A stretch of DNA of 64,000 nt from Vreelandella sp042466685 (GCF_042466685.1 NZ_CP170448.1:4092001-4156000); one strand, 5' to 3'. Positions 44,104 through 54,168 are shown, counted from the first letter of the stretch. Made by a program: numbers and translations. Notes: a model not told the origin generated them from the letters alone.

Positions 44104-47100
44104 TTAACTCTCCTCAGGCCTTACCTTCCCCCATTGCCCAATGCCTTCCGCAATTAAGCTTAGCTGGCGAACCACCAAGGCACCGGTCTCTTCGTTGCCT
44201 CCGGTTAGCTGCCGACGTTGGAACTCACGCTTGATCTCTGCCCAGCGCTGTTTTTCTTCCTCGCTCAAGGTGCCTCTCAGCTCTTTCAGCTTGAGTAGGT
44301 TCTCTTCGGCCCCCTGGGTTAACAACTGCGCTTCACCGACGTAGTGATCATCTATGATCGCTTCAAGCTCGTCGTCGCTGAGGATTGGCGACATCTTCTC
44401 CGCCAACCGATTCATATTGCGGTAGCTGCCCTGCAACCGGAAAGAGGGCTCGGTGCGGTACTCGTCGGCCTGGGCGCTGGAGGCGATATACTGCTGATTC
44501 ACGCGCAGCACCACTTCACGGGCTTTAAACATATTCTTCAGCACCGCGACGATCTCTTCGCGCTCTGCGGCACTATAGTCGTGCTCAAAGTCGGTGCTCG
44601 GCACCTCGCGACCCATGGCGATATCTACAAAGCGGTAGAAATCGTCCATGCCCCGCGTTGCCAAAGAGGCAAGCACCGTATTGGCGCTCATGGCGTTCTC
44701 GATGTAAGAGAGCGCAAACACCTCCTCCATACCACTCAACACATCGCCCAGGTTATAAACATCGGCGCGGTTGGCCAGCATGTCAGGCACTTTGAACACG
44801 TCGCCGCTTTCGGTGTAGGGGTTACCCGCCATGGCGATACAGAAGCGCTTACCACGCATATCGTAGGTCTTGGTGCGTCCGTTCCAGATACCGTCTACCC
44901 GTCGGCTGCCGTCGCATAGCGAGATAAACTTCTGCAGAAACTCCGGATGCGTATGCTGGATATCATCCAGATAGAGCATGACGTTGTTGCCCATTTCAAA
45001 CGCCAGATTCAACTTGATCAGTTCGGCCCGGGCAGTGGAGTGCGTGGCGGCCTCAGGATCCAGCGAGGTCACATCGTGACCAAGGCTGGGGCAGTTAATC
45101 TTCATAAAGATCAGCCCCAGGCGGTTCGCCACATACTCCATCAGGGTGGTTTTACCGTAGCCGGGCGGGGAGATCATCATTAGCAAACCGCTATTATCCG
45201 TTCGCCGCGTATCACCTACCGTGCCCATCTGCTTGGCCAGGTTATCGCCAATAATGGGCAGGTAGCTTTCGGTAATTAGCTTATTGCGTACAAAGGAGTT
45301 GAGTGGCTTCGGCAGGTACTCTTCGAGCCGCAACCGCTCCCGCTGCTCGCGTAGAATGAGCTGACGACGCTCTTGCAGTGCCGTCCAGTCGCGTATAACG
45401 ACCTGCTCATGGTGGCGCAACCGCTCCTGAAAGTCGTCGAGCTGAAGCGATAACTCCTGCTGTTCTAAGCGCCCGTGCTGCCCCAGCAAACCGGTGACGG
45501 TGAAGGCTAGCTCGACATTATGGGTGGCGGTACTTAACCGGTCAGCCGTATTGAGCATAGCAATCGCTTCAGGCAGGTAGTGTAGCAACGCCTCTTGCTT
45601 GGCTTGCCCCGCGTGAGCCTGCAGCCAGTGGGAAGTGATCACCCAGCGGGCGCCGGGGTTACCCGCCACCACTGCCAAGGCCTCTTGGAAGTGGGTGTAG
45701 TGGCCCTGCTGCTGCATGGAGGTGGTAAAGCTCTCTACCAGGCTGGCGGCGTATTGGGTGACCGGAAAACGTTCGCCCTCTTCCGCCAACTGGCGCACCA
45801 GAAAATCAGTGGCACTGCTTATCTCACTCACCGAGCAGTTGATCTGTTGTGCCGCTACAAAAGCAGCCAGCTGCGGTTGTACTTCCTGGATCAAGGCGTT
45901 GAGCAGATCCTCATTATTCATAATGCGGCACAGAATACCCGCCGACAGGCAGCGGGCACGCAGGTTGCGGGTCGCCTCTTCATCATGAATAAGGTCGGCC
46001 CAGAACAGCATTGCCAGCGCCCGGGGCAGCGGCCCAAAGCCTAGCAAGCCAGCACTTTGGCGAGCCGGCCAAAGGGTGCGTACGATTAACGCAGCGTCGT
46101 GGTCGTGGATGCCTTTTTCGTAGCTTTCGCGATAGCGCGGCGAGGCAAAATTGGCTATCTGACGCTGCAGTTCGCTGAAATCTTCCACATTAATGGGCTT
46201 GGCACCGGGCTGCGCCAGCTCGCCCATAAAGCGGTAGGCAAGGTACTCGGCGCGATAAACAGCGGGACTTTCCGAAGGCAGCAGCATCCCCCAGTAATCT
46301 TGCAGTTCGGTCAGCCGCTCATCTTCCAGCGGCTCGTAATACTGGGTGCCCGTCAGGTGCAGCATGATGCGCTCTTGGCGCGGCACCAGGGTTAAGTCGA
46401 GATGCTGCTGGTTGACGCTGAAACGGTGGCGCGGCCCTAAGCGAATAACATCGCCACCGGATTCATAGATATCGGAACGGTCGCGCACGCTACGCATGGC
46501 GGCATCTTGGGAGGAGCGAAGCCGCCCGGCGATATCGTCCGCCTCCAGGTTGCCGCCCATTGCGCGTAGCTCATCGACCATGCTACGCACTTTGCCCACC
46601 ATGGCATCCGCCGCGAAGAAGCTATGCAGCTCCTCCAGGGTTTCAAAGCGTTCCGTGCGCCGTTCCACATTGGCCAGGATTCGCTGACTGGCGTCGGTTA
46701 GGGTAGAGACGCGGCGTTGACGCTCATCCTGCAACTGCTGGCGACGTGCTTCGATGCTTTCGTGGGCACTTTCACGCTGCTCAAGAATAGTGGTCAAAAA
46801 TTCATCAAATTCACCGAACTGACTCTCCAGCTCCTGGAGCTGATCGAGCATACGGGTCATTAACTGATCGCAGTCATCGGGCTCGCGCAGCGCGCCGACA
46901 CCGTTGGCCAGGCTCTGCTCAAACAGGCGAATCTGGGCCGCAAACTGCGCCTGAGCCTCGGCGCTCCCCTGCTCTCTTAGACGGACCTCAGCCTCGGAGC
47001 GCTGCTGATTAATCGAGGCGTAGATGCTGGAGATATTTTCGGTGATCCGCGTTTGCTCGATAGCATCACCGCCGGGCATCGACGACAGCAGCCCTTGGAT

Positions 47101-49023
47101 CATATCCAGGCCCGCCGTCAATTCGCGGTAACGCCCTACGCACTCTGCCAACTGCTGGCGATTCTCCGCCTCGCCCACCTGCTCTTTCAACGTCGCCAGG
47201 GTTTCCCGATAGCCATCCAGCGCTTCTGGCTGAGCAAGAAAGCTAAAGGTCTGCTGGGTCAGCGATTGTTCCGCTTTATCCAGCGCTTGCTCTAACGTTT
47301 GCAGGCGCTCTTCATCCAGGTAGCGGCGCTCACGCAGCGCCATCAGTCGGCCACGATGGTCGCGTAAGTGTTTTAGGTAGGTAACGAATAAGTCGGGGGT
47401 TTTCCAACTACTGGGCTTGAGCTCCCGCAGCAGCGCCGCCTGCTGTTTCTCAACCTCGTCTAGCGCCTGGGCTGTCTGGGCACGAATCGCCTGGACTTTC
47501 TCATACTCATCGAGCATCAGTTCAGCGGTGTGCTTTAGCTGTTCAAGCGCGGCGTGAATGGTTTTAAAGTCAGCTTCACCAATCCAGTGGAACTGGTTCA
47601 GCGTGCGGTCGACTCGACGAATAATGGCGTTAAAGTGACGCTCGGACGCCTGCTGCTCGTTAGCGAGCTGCACAATGCTATTGAGCTCGGCAATGCCGCG
47701 CACCAGGTCAGGATTGCCGATCCGCCCTAGTGGCGTATCGTTGCGCACCTCATCCTGGGCATGAAAGCGCTCCGACATAAAGGGAGTCGCCCATACCTGG
47801 ATGGGGTGAACCAGTGTAGGCTCATCTTCGGCATAAAAAATCGCCAGATGGCCGTTTTCAAGTATCGCCGCCCCATGCCCCACCATGGGGGTATCGACCT
47901 GCTTGCGAATCAAGTTATAACGGTAAAGCACCACCTGCCCGGTTTGCGGCGCGTAGAAGACATACAGAACATCTTCACCGTTTGGCGAGCGCACCATGCG
48001 CTTGAAACGCAGATCTTCCTCGGGCACTTCGTAGGTGGTCAACTCCCCGGTATTTAAATAGTAGCCTGAAGGGAAAATCAGGCCGTGGTTTTCCGGCAGC
48101 TCAACCACCGAACCCGCCATGGCATCAACGCGTTTAACGTGTTGTTCAGCGCGATTGAAAAGGTAGTAGCGCCACTGCGACTCATTAAAGGGCAGAATAC
48201 GAATCAGGATGACGGCACCAAGATCAGCGTATTCAAAGCTGGCATCGTCCAGCGACTGGGAGTCTGACTCCACCGGATCGGCAAATACCCCCTCGCCGCT
48301 GCTGGTGTTGTTCTCGATCTTGAAGGTAATGTTGCCGCGCAGGTTATCAACGAAGACGGTATCGAGGATATTCAGGTGGGGAGCACGGCCTTGCTCCTGC
48401 ATATCCCGACCTGCTGTCTGCCAGGGGAAGGCGAAACGGTCGGGGAATACCAGATCGCGCTCGCCGCGATTATCGATATAGCGGCTCACCTCGCCGCTCG
48501 CGGCTAATTCCCAGCGGAAGACACGCAGGTCGCTAAGTTTTTCACCTATTTGAAAAGCGATCAGCAGCTTGTTGTTCAGTGTGACCAGTTGAACCAGCGT
48601 AGCGTGACTGTAGTATTTCTGGAGTTCTTTGAAATCCTGAACAAAGCGGCTCTCGGTGAGAAAGCTATCCGCCATCGGCGCTTCGCTTAACTCAAGCCCC
48701 TCTTCGTCGTCTTTGAGGTGATAAAGCGCAAAGATATCGCTCGCCTCAAGCTCTTTGCGCAACCCCAATTGCACATTAAAGCCAAACAGGATTTGCTCGC
48801 CAATGCGCACCATATCGCGGGCAATGGCGTTATTTTCGGTACGTACCCGGGCCCTGCCCAACAGCGCCATACTACTGCTACCAAAAACATCCGCGCGGGC
48901 TTCGTTCAGCTTACCAATCGAAGTGCCCAGCTCGCCGCCCTGGGTTCTCAAGCGCCGCTGTATCGTCTCGAATGCGGTGCTTTCTCTGACGATATTTTCA
49001 ACCGAAGAGTGCTCCTTCGACAT
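44104..49023 (-). CDS. Giant AAA+ ATPase of the DUF3686 (so-called DNA repair ATPase) type
   Basis: A 1639-residue cytoplasmic protein. The first 450 residues form the DUF3686-like region, rich in beta strands; about 480-830 is coiled coil; a helical region follows; a C-terminal AAA+ domain has Walker A PPGYGKTTLMEY near residue 1290, Walker B VMLYLDDIQ near 1349, and an Asn sensor (CIAMAGNPYTESG). The usual label DNA repair ATPase is not backed by anything seen here. It sits downstream of YqiK and YqiJ, separated by two hairpins, so a membrane-linked role with the flotillin is more plausible. The ATG at 49023 has AGGA upstream. Confidence 0.82.
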   Translation of the reverse strand: MSKEHSSVENIVRESTAFETIQRRLRTQGGELGTSIGKLNEARADVFGSSSMALLGRARVRTENNAIARDMVRIGEQILFGFNVQLGLRKELEASDIFALYHLKDDEEGLELSEAPMADSFLTESRFVQDFKELQKYYSHATLVQLVTLNNKLLIAFQIGEKLSDLRVFRWELAASGEVSRYIDNRGERDLVFPDRFAFPWQTAGRDMQEQGRAPHLNILDTVFVDNLRGNITFKIENNTSSGEGVFADPVESDSQSLDDASFEYADLGAVILIRILPFNESQWRYYLFNRAEQHVKRVDAMAGSVVELPENHGLIFPSGYYLNTGELTTYEVPEEDLRFKRMVRSPNGEDVLYVFYAPQTGQVVLYRYNLIRKQVDTPMVGHGAAILENGHLAIFYAEDEPTLVHPIQVWATPFMSERFHAQDEVRNDTPLGRIGNPDLVRGIAELNSIVQLANEQQASERHFNAIIRRVDRTLNQFHWIGEADFKTIHAALEQLKHTAELMLDEYEKVQAIRAQTAQALDEVEKQQAALLRELKPSSWKTPDLFVTYLKHLRDHRGRLMALRERRYLDEERLQTLEQALDKAEQSLTQQTFSFLAQPEALDGYRETLATLKEQVGEAENRQQLAECVGRYRELTAGLDMIQGLLSSMPGGDAIEQTRITENISSIYASINQQRSEAEVRLREQGSAEAQAQFAAQIRLFEQSLANGVGALREPDDCDQLMTRMLDQLQELESQFGEFDEFLTTILEQRESAHESIEARRQQLQDERQRRVSTLTDASQRILANVERRTERFETLEELHSFFAADAMVGKVRSMVDELRAMGGNLEADDIAGRLRSSQDAAMRSVRDRSDIYESGGDVIRLGPRHRFSVNQQHLDLTLVPRQERIMLHLTGTQYYEPLEDERLTELQDYWGMLLPSESPAVYRAEYLAYRFMGELAQPGAKPINVEDFSELQRQIANFASPRYRESYEKGIHDHDAALIVRTLWPARQSAGLLGFGPLPRALAMLFWADLIHDEEATRNLRARCLSAGILCRIMNNEDLLNALIQEVQPQLAAFVAAQQINCSVSEISSATDFLVRQLAEEGERFPVTQYAASLVESFTTSMQQQGHYTHFQEALAVVAGNPGARWVITSHWLQAHAGQAKQEALLHYLPEAIAMLNTADRLSTATHNVELAFTVTGLLGQHGRLEQQELSLQLDDFQERLRHHEQVVIRDWTALQERRQLILREQRERLRLEEYLPKPLNSFVRNKLITESYLPIIGDNLAKQMGTVGDTRRTDNSGLLMMISPPGYGKTTLMEYVANRLGLIFMKINCPSLGHDVTSLDPEAATHSTARAELIKLNLAFEMGNNVMLYLDDIQHTHPEFLQKFISLCDGSRRVDGIWNGRTKTYDMRGKRFCIAMAGNPYTESGDVFKVPDMLANRADVYNLGDVLSGMEEVFALSYIENAMSANTVLASLATRGMDDFYRFVDIAMGREVPSTDFEHDYSAAEREEIVAVLKNMFKAREVVLRVNQQYIASSAQADEYRTEPSFRLQGSYRNMNRLAEKMSPILSDDELEAIIDDHYVGEAQLLTQGAEENLLKLKELRGTLSEEEKQRWAEIKREFQRRQLTGGNEETGALVVRQLSLIAEGIGQWGKVRPEES

Positions 49024-49060
49024 AGTAGTCATCCTGAAAAAGTGCTCACTAGAAATAGCA

Positions 49061-49091
49061 AAGACCGCAATGGGGTAACGATTGCGGTCTT
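49061..49091 (-). promoter_or_regulatory. Hairpin in the leader of the AAA+ gene
   Basis: AAGACCGCAAT and ATTGCGGTCTT, perfect 11-bp arms around nine bases, followed on the minus strand by TTGCTATTTC. It may act as an attenuator between yqiK and the ATPase gene. Confidence 0.5.
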
Positions 49092-49152
49092 GGAAAGGTG
49101 TCACCGGCCGCTTGGAACGACATAGGCCGAGACTCTCTGCATAGGAGGGAAA

Positions 49153-49176
49153 GTGACTCTCTGCTTAGAGAGTCAC
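49153..49176 (-). terminator. Stem-loop after yqiK
   Basis: GTGACTCTCT/AGAGAGTCAC with loop GCTT, nine bases after the yqiK stop; TTTCCC follows on the minus strand. With the next hairpin it probably reduces read-through into the ATPase gene. Confidence 0.65.
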
Positions 49177-49184
49177 CCTGCCCT

Positions 49185-51122
49185 TTAGGCAGATTCGGAG
49201 GCTTTGCCAGCGTCAGCGTTCAGGGCACGATTCGCCAAGCCCGCCAAGGTAGCTTGCAGTGCTGGCGACTTATCGAGCACGCCCTGCACTGCTTTACCGT
49301 AGCCTAGACCAGCGGTGAGTTTTTCAAACACATCACTGTCGCCACCAATCAGCTCAAACTTGGCATTGTGCATTGCGGCAGCCATTACTTTGCCATTTTC
49401 GAGCATACCGATGCGCTGGGCTTCGATTTGCGCCATGACTTCTTTTTCGTGGACTTCCAGGTTCATGCGGAACTCTTCGAAGTGGCGCGCCTCTTCGGAC
49501 ATATTGTCGTAAGCGCGCAGCTTCTCGACCAAGCCATTGGCTTCGGCTTTGGCCATCGCTTCCCGGGCTTGTGCTTTTGCGGTACCCAGTTTCTCTTCGC
49601 CCATCGCCTCAGCTTCAAGGCGCTGCTCAAGAATACGCACTTCCGCCAAGCCAGCATCTTCATCGGCTTTCGCATTGGCCGTTTTAACCTCAGCCTGGGC
49701 AAAGCCTTCGCTACGCTGGGCGTGAGCACGCGCTTCGAGCACTTGCGCTTCGGCTAAGCCGTCTGCCGCGGCAAGAGCTTGCTGGCCGCGCGCCTGCTTC
49801 TCTTCTGCGGCGGATTTCTTCTCTGCGGCGTCCAGGTCGGCTTGGGCGCGAATAACCGCCTCTTCCGCTTCCAGCTTGGAGCGCTCGAAAACAGCTTCCG
49901 CTGCACGCACTTCTTTGAGCTTGCGCTCTTCGGCTTCGGCTTGAGCTGCGGTCAGGCGAGTGACCTTCTGGCGCTCCGCTTCAGCGCGGTTGCGCACATC
50001 GTTAATATTCTCTTCTTCTTCAGCCACGCTGCGCTCAACCGCAATACGCTGGCTGGTAATTTCGGCAATTTCCTTGCGCTCTTCTTCCAGCGCTTTTTCC
50101 ATGCCGATGCGTTCAATTTCTACCGCACGCTCACGATTAACGTCCTCAAGCTCTTTGGCCTGACGAATCCGCACCTCTTCGATCTGTACCGCTCGCTCGC
50201 GGGCCTTGGTGGCCATTTCGATCTGGCGCTGTTTGTTCTCTTCGGCAATCGCCAGCTCTTCGTCGGTTTTAATCCGGGCGGCTTCGCTTTTCGCACGCTC
50301 TTGCTGGAGCACCTGCTCGGCTTCGGACTGCTCACGCGATTGCAGGCTTTCAATCTCACGACGCTGCCGCGCTTCGGCATCGGCCTGAGTTCGCTCAAGC
50401 TCTAACGCAGCTTCACGAGCGGAGACATTCTTGCGCTGAATCTCCAGCTCTTGGTCGCGTTCCAAGCGGTTGGTTTCAACATTGTGGCGAGCGGTAATCT
50501 CGGTAATGCATTTGATACCTTCTGAATCCAGAATATTATTCGGATCCAGCGAGCTTTTCGGCGTTTGCTCTAAATAATCAATGGCCACGTCTTCGAGAAT
50601 ATAGCCATTGAGGTCTTGGCCAATGGTCTCAACGATGGCGTCACGGAACTGTTGTCGCTCTTCGAAGAGCTGCATAAAGTCCATCTTTTTACCGACGGTC
50701 TTCAATGCTTCGCTGAACTTGGCGTTAAACAGTTCATTAACGGCATCGCGATCGGAGGCACGGCCTACGCCAACGGATTTAGCAACCCGCAAGACATCCT
50801 CGGCAGTGGCATTGACACGCAGGTAAAACGCCACGCTAATGTCAGCACGAAGGTTGTCACGGCAGATCAATCCCTCTTTCCCGGTACGGTTCAACTCCAG
50901 GGTGATCACCGAGATCTTCATGGTTTCCGAACGGTGAACAACGGGTAGCACCATGGCACCGGTAAAGTAAACCTTGGGGGTCGTGGAAAGGTCATTGACG
51001 ATCAATGCCTGCCCCTGGTCGATCTTCCGATAAAAGGCTTTAAACAGTGACAGTATTACAAGCAGTGCAATAACAATCACACTGATGCTAACCAGTAGTG
51101 GCATGATCCACGACAAATCCAT
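49185..51122 (-). CDS. yqiK: YqiK-like flotillin-family membrane scaffold protein
   Basis: A 645-residue protein: one N-terminal helix (about 4-28), an SPFH/band 7 domain (about 40-210), a long Glu/Ala/Arg-rich coiled coil (about 215-540) typical of flotillins, and a C-terminal tail. Flotillins form large cages on the inner membrane and organise lipid domains. The start is the ATG at 51122 with GGAGATAAAG upstream. The gene lies 23 bp after the YqiJ gene, as in E. coli yqiJK. Confidence 0.92.
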   Translation of the reverse strand: MDLSWIMPLLVSISVIVIALLVILSLFKAFYRKIDQGQALIVNDLSTTPKVYFTGAMVLPVVHRSETMKISVITLELNRTGKEGLICRDNLRADISVAFYLRVNATAEDVLRVAKSVGVGRASDRDAVNELFNAKFSEALKTVGKKMDFMQLFEERQQFRDAIVETIGQDLNGYILEDVAIDYLEQTPKSSLDPNNILDSEGIKCITEITARHNVETNRLERDQELEIQRKNVSAREAALELERTQADAEARQRREIESLQSREQSEAEQVLQQERAKSEAARIKTDEELAIAEENKQRQIEMATKARERAVQIEEVRIRQAKELEDVNRERAVEIERIGMEKALEEERKEIAEITSQRIAVERSVAEEEENINDVRNRAEAERQKVTRLTAAQAEAEERKLKEVRAAEAVFERSKLEAEEAVIRAQADLDAAEKKSAAEEKQARGQQALAAADGLAEAQVLEARAHAQRSEGFAQAEVKTANAKADEDAGLAEVRILEQRLEAEAMGEEKLGTAKAQAREAMAKAEANGLVEKLRAYDNMSEEARHFEEFRMNLEVHEKEVMAQIEAQRIGMLENGKVMAAAMHNAKFELIGGDSDVFEKLTAGLGYGKAVQGVLDKSPALQATLAGLANRALNADAGKASESA

Positions 51123-51145
51123 CTTTATCTCCTGCAGCAAGGCAA

Positions 51146-51769
51146 TTAATCGGCTAAGCCGGCTTCAAAATCTTTCTCAGATACCACCCAGTACGCATCT
51201 TCATTAATCAAGTACTGAATGATGATGGCTCGCTCACCCCGCACCAACGCTGAGTCGCTTCGCACTTGTAAAATAAGATGGTCACCATCGATATGGGCAT
51301 CAGCGCGACCTTTCTCTTTGTCCACCACTGCCGAACGAACGGTGCATTGCTTACCTGTCAGACGCTGCTCAATTGGCAGGTGTTGAGCGGGGCGGAAGAG
51401 GGGCCGTAAAGGGCGAATGAGTAAGGAAGTTGTGATAGTGGCAATCACAAACCCCAGGATCAGCACGACGCCATTAAACAGCCACAACAACGCACCTGGG
51501 TTAAGTCGTATGCCCAACAGCAGCGTTGCGAAGTAGCTAAACAGCCAGCCGGTCAATGCCAACAGTGTAATCACCAGCGGCAGGGGAACGCCGTGTAAGC
51601 CCAGCGTTGCCAGTAAGCCGCCAAAATCTAACGCGCCACCATCGCCCTCTACGGCATCGCTATCGACTAACCCTGATAGCGAAATTAGCCAGTAAATAAC
51701 GGCGACACTTAGCAAAATTGTAAAAATGACGGTAGGAAAAGTAGTGATAATAGAGATAAATAGAGGCAT
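51146..51769 (-). CDS. yqiJ: YqiJ-like NfeD-related membrane protein
   Basis: A 207-residue protein with about three hydrophobic helices in the first 120 residues and a C-terminal OB-fold domain (LTGKQCTVRSAVVDKEKGRADAHIDG ... ALVRGERAIIIQYL). NfeD/YqiJ proteins pair with flotillins encoded next to them; the OB domain probably contacts the SPFH cage. It is the first gene of the unit. A CCCTTTC/GAAAGGG inverted repeat lies in its upstream region. Confidence 0.9.
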   Translation of the reverse strand: MPLFISIITTFPTVIFTILLSVAVIYWLISLSGLVDSDAVEGDGGALDFGGLLATLGLHGVPLPLVITLLALTGWLFSYFATLLLGIRLNPGALLWLFNGVVLILGFVIATITTSLLIRPLRPLFRPAQHLPIEQRLTGKQCTVRSAVVDKEKGRADAHIDGDHLILQVRSDSALVRGERAIIIQYLINEDAYWVVSEKDFEAGLAD

Positions 51770-52105
51770 GCGCCTGAAGCCCAGTAAAGCTAAATATAAA
51801 CGCCATCACTACTGAATGGCGCCATGAGTCATTACCCCTTTCCATTTTTCTGAGAAAGGGCTCTTCGATAAAAAGCAGTCTTCACTCGACGCCATTTATT
51901 TTATTGCTCGTACAACGCATTGCTCTGTTAGCAAAGCCAGGAAAACCTACAGCATCCGCTCAAAAAATCAATTCAGTCATCGATTTTTAAGAGATCTCTT
52001 ACAAAACCAATAGCGAATGTCTTACAAAATTCGGCATTTTGGGCAATTAGGACTGATCATCAACGTCGAATCGCTGTTCAAACCAAGAACACTTGGCTAA
52101 GGCGT
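51770..52105. other. 336-bp intergenic region upstream of yqiJ
   Basis: No reading frame is supported. CCCTTTC (51836-51842) and GAAAGGG (51854-51860) form an inverted repeat in the presumed yqiJ promoter region. A weak AT hairpin at 51963-51988 probably ends the gene at 52106. Nothing else is recognised. Confidence 0.5.
51963..51988 (-). terminator. Weak terminator of the gate-domain protein gene
   Basis: AAAAATC and GATTTTT form a 7-bp stem with 12 bases between, read on the minus strand as ending in GATTTTTTG. The stem is AT-rich, so confidence is low. Confidence 0.35.
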
Positions 52106-53068
52106 TTACTGTCGCTTTCGCTCATCTAACCGAGCGATGAGCCCAGGCCAACGGGCAATCACCGCGACAACCACAACGGCAAACAGCAGCCGTGCCCACA
52201 AGACGCCCGCCACGTCGGCCCCGAGCATTAAGATCAGCAGCGTGTCTTCTATAACGCTATGGCAGAGGCCGAGAAAGCATAGCGCAAGCGTGCTTTCTCG
52301 CTTGCTAAGCACACCGTTTTGCACGTCACGGATCAGCAGCCCGGCGCCATAGCTTAGCCCTAGCGTGAACCCAATCACCGTTACATTAGCGGCCGAACGG
52401 CCAATGCCTAATAGCTTGAGTAGTGGCAGCAAAACAAGATGAATCCAGCGCTCCAGGCCAAGTTTTTTCAGAAGTTTTAACAGCAGGATAAGCGCTAAAA
52501 TAATCACAAAAATAAGTGCTAATGTTTCAAGCTGTGCCACTGCCCAACCGCTTAGCGTGGGCTTTGATGAAAGGTTTGGCTGCCATATCAGCTCTACCGG
52601 TGCCTGCAGTAAATCAAACGTTGAGTAAAAACAGTGTAACAACCAAGCGAACAGCAAAGCCCCACCGACACGCAGGACTAACGTGGCCCACCAGGGCACC
52701 CCCGCCCGCTTGGCAACGGCCCCCTCAACAGGAATCGAGTGTCCTACCAGCATCAACGCCCCCAACACCGTTACTTGCTCGCCACTCAAGGGCACATCAC
52801 CGGCTACTTGAAAAAACACTGCAATGGCGGTGTACAAGTTGGTAAAGAGCGCCGCCGCCCATACAACGCCCAACTGCTCGGGCAGGCCGAGTAAGCTCAT
52901 TAAGGGAGCCAGCACTGCTCCCAACCCATCGACAATCCCCAACCATTCTAACCCTTTGACGATGAGCAGCGCCGGGATCAGGATTTTGAGTAGTGTCACA
53001 TATACCCGCAGTGCGTCTTTAAGAACGCTACATAAACTATTCGATAGGTGATAAATGCACTTACGCAT
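52106..53068 (-). CDS. Nucleoside-recognition (gate) domain membrane protein
   Basis: A 320-residue membrane protein with two gate-domain repeats (LGAVLAPLMSLLGLP ... and LVLLPLLKLLGIGRSAANVTVIGF) like SpmA/SpmB and the nucleoside transporter gate region. Substrate unknown; the family is seen in nucleoside transporters and in ferrous iron FeoB, so the name does not prove nucleoside transport. GGAGAAC precedes the ATG. It is divergent from an Lrp/AsnC regulator, its likely controller. Confidence 0.82.
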   Translation of the reverse strand: MRKCIYHLSNSLCSVLKDALRVYVTLLKILIPALLIVKGLEWLGIVDGLGAVLAPLMSLLGLPEQLGVVWAAALFTNLYTAIAVFFQVAGDVPLSGEQVTVLGALMLVGHSIPVEGAVAKRAGVPWWATLVLRVGGALLFAWLLHCFYSTFDLLQAPVELIWQPNLSSKPTLSGWAVAQLETLALIFVIILALILLLKLLKKLGLERWIHLVLLPLLKLLGIGRSAANVTVIGFTLGLSYGAGLLIRDVQNGVLSKRESTLALCFLGLCHSVIEDTLLILMLGADVAGVLWARLLFAVVVVAVIARWPGLIARLDERKRQ

Positions 53069-53194
53069 TTAGTTCTCCATTGCCATCGCCTGAATAATCG
53101 TTATGGTAAAGGAGGCAGTGCAGAATCTTCTTTTCAATACCGCACTAACAATCACTATTCGTTCTTTATAGGCAACTAAAGAGAATTTTATTTC

Positions 53195-53665
53195 ATGGAT
53201 GCCATTGATCGGCGAATCCTTAACCAGCTGCAGCGTGACGCCAGTCTGAGTAATCAAGCGTTAGCGGATGAGATAGGGCTCTCTCCCTCTGCCTGTTTAA
53301 AGCGGGTTAAACGATTACGCGACGCGGGGATCATCGAACGGGAGGTGGCGCTGCTCAACCCTAACGCCCTTGGCCAGTGCCTGCATATGGTGGTGGAGGT
53401 GACGATGGAGCGGGATAACAAATCACTCTACCAGCGGTTTTTAACATCCACGCTAAGCGCCCCAGAAGTGAAGCAGTGTTATCAGGTGACCGGAGAGTGT
53501 GATTTTGTATTGATTGTGACGGTGGCGGATTTAGATGAATACGACCGCTTCTGCGACCGTGTGCTCTATGGCGATGACAACCTGCGCAAGTTCCGCACAC
53601 TACTGTCGCGTAAGCGGCATAAGTTTGATACGTCTGTGCCGATGGAAAGCTTGCGCTCTACATAG
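53195..53665 (+). CDS. Lrp/AsnC-family transcriptional regulator
   Basis: A 156-residue regulator: N-terminal helix-turn-helix (MDAIDRRILNQLQRDASLSNQALADEIGLSPSACLKRVKRL) and a C-terminal RAM ligand domain (KQCYQVTGECDFVLIVTVADLDEYDRF). The family binds amino acids as oligomers. It is divergent from the gate-domain protein gene at 52106, with 126 bp between starts, so it may control it together with itself. No clear ribosome site precedes the ATG. Confidence 0.92.
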   Translation: MDAIDRRILNQLQRDASLSNQALADEIGLSPSACLKRVKRLRDAGIIEREVALLNPNALGQCLHMVVEVTMERDNKSLYQRFLTSTLSAPEVKQCYQVTGECDFVLIVTVADLDEYDRFCDRVLYGDDNLRKFRTLLSRKRHKFDTSVPMESLRST

Positions 53666-53671
53666 CGAGAT

Positions 53672-54127
53672 TTACGCTACTGGAACGATGGGGTACGTCA
53701 ACCAGCCGGCGGGCGGCTCAAGGCCCTGCCAGTGTGCAAGTACCGCCTGGCTGGCCGGGAATAGCGGCGTGGGAAGTGTACCGGGACGGAACCAGCGCCA
53801 TTGAGTGAATACTTCCGGCTCAAGCACTAATGCGTCAGCCTCCTGCTCCACGTTGGCGAGTACTGCCCCTGTCACTATAGAGGCTGCACTATTCAAGTTT
53901 TGGGTAATCGCCAGCAGTTTTGGACGCTGCAGCTTGGAAATCCCCGTCTCTTCAGCAACTTCGCGAATAGCCGCCGCCTTAAATGACTCTCCTGCATCAA
54001 CATGTCCACCCGGCAAACACCAGCTTGGCGATTCACCGGGTTTATCGCGATAGCCAAGCAGCACTGCTCCGTCAGGTCGGACAACAATAGCGCCAACACC
54101 AATTACAGGCTGTCCGAAATTGTCCAT
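53672..54127 (-). CDS. NUDIX hydrolase
   Basis: A 151-residue single-domain protein with a complete Nudix box, GGHVDAGESFKAAAIREVAEETGI, residues about 42-65. It hydrolyses a nucleoside diphosphate linked to another moiety; the substrate cannot be told, though the GAIVVRPDGAVLLGYR start and short length resemble house-cleaning MutT/NUDT15-like enzymes. It converges with the Lrp gene and lies downstream of the RutR-like regulator on the same strand. Confidence 0.9.
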   Translation of the reverse strand: MDNFGQPVIGVGAIVVRPDGAVLLGYRDKPGESPSWCLPGGHVDAGESFKAAAIREVAEETGISKLQRPKLLAITQNLNSAASIVTGAVLANVEQEADALVLEPEVFTQWRWFRPGTLPTPLFPASQAVLAHWQGLEPPAGWLTYPIVPVA

Positions 54128-54168
54128 CGTTAAACCCTTCTTCAGATCAGCTAGAACACTTAGGTAGA

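Noticed and set aside
44344..44919. 191-codon open frame on the plus strand opposite the AAA+ gene
   Set aside because: Antisense shadow; rich in His/Gly/Val from the GC-rich complementary codons and no recognisable domain.
44104..49023. DNA repair function implied by the common family name
   Set aside because: Nothing in the sequence or neighbourhood shows a DNA repair role; the neighbours are membrane flotillin-type genes.
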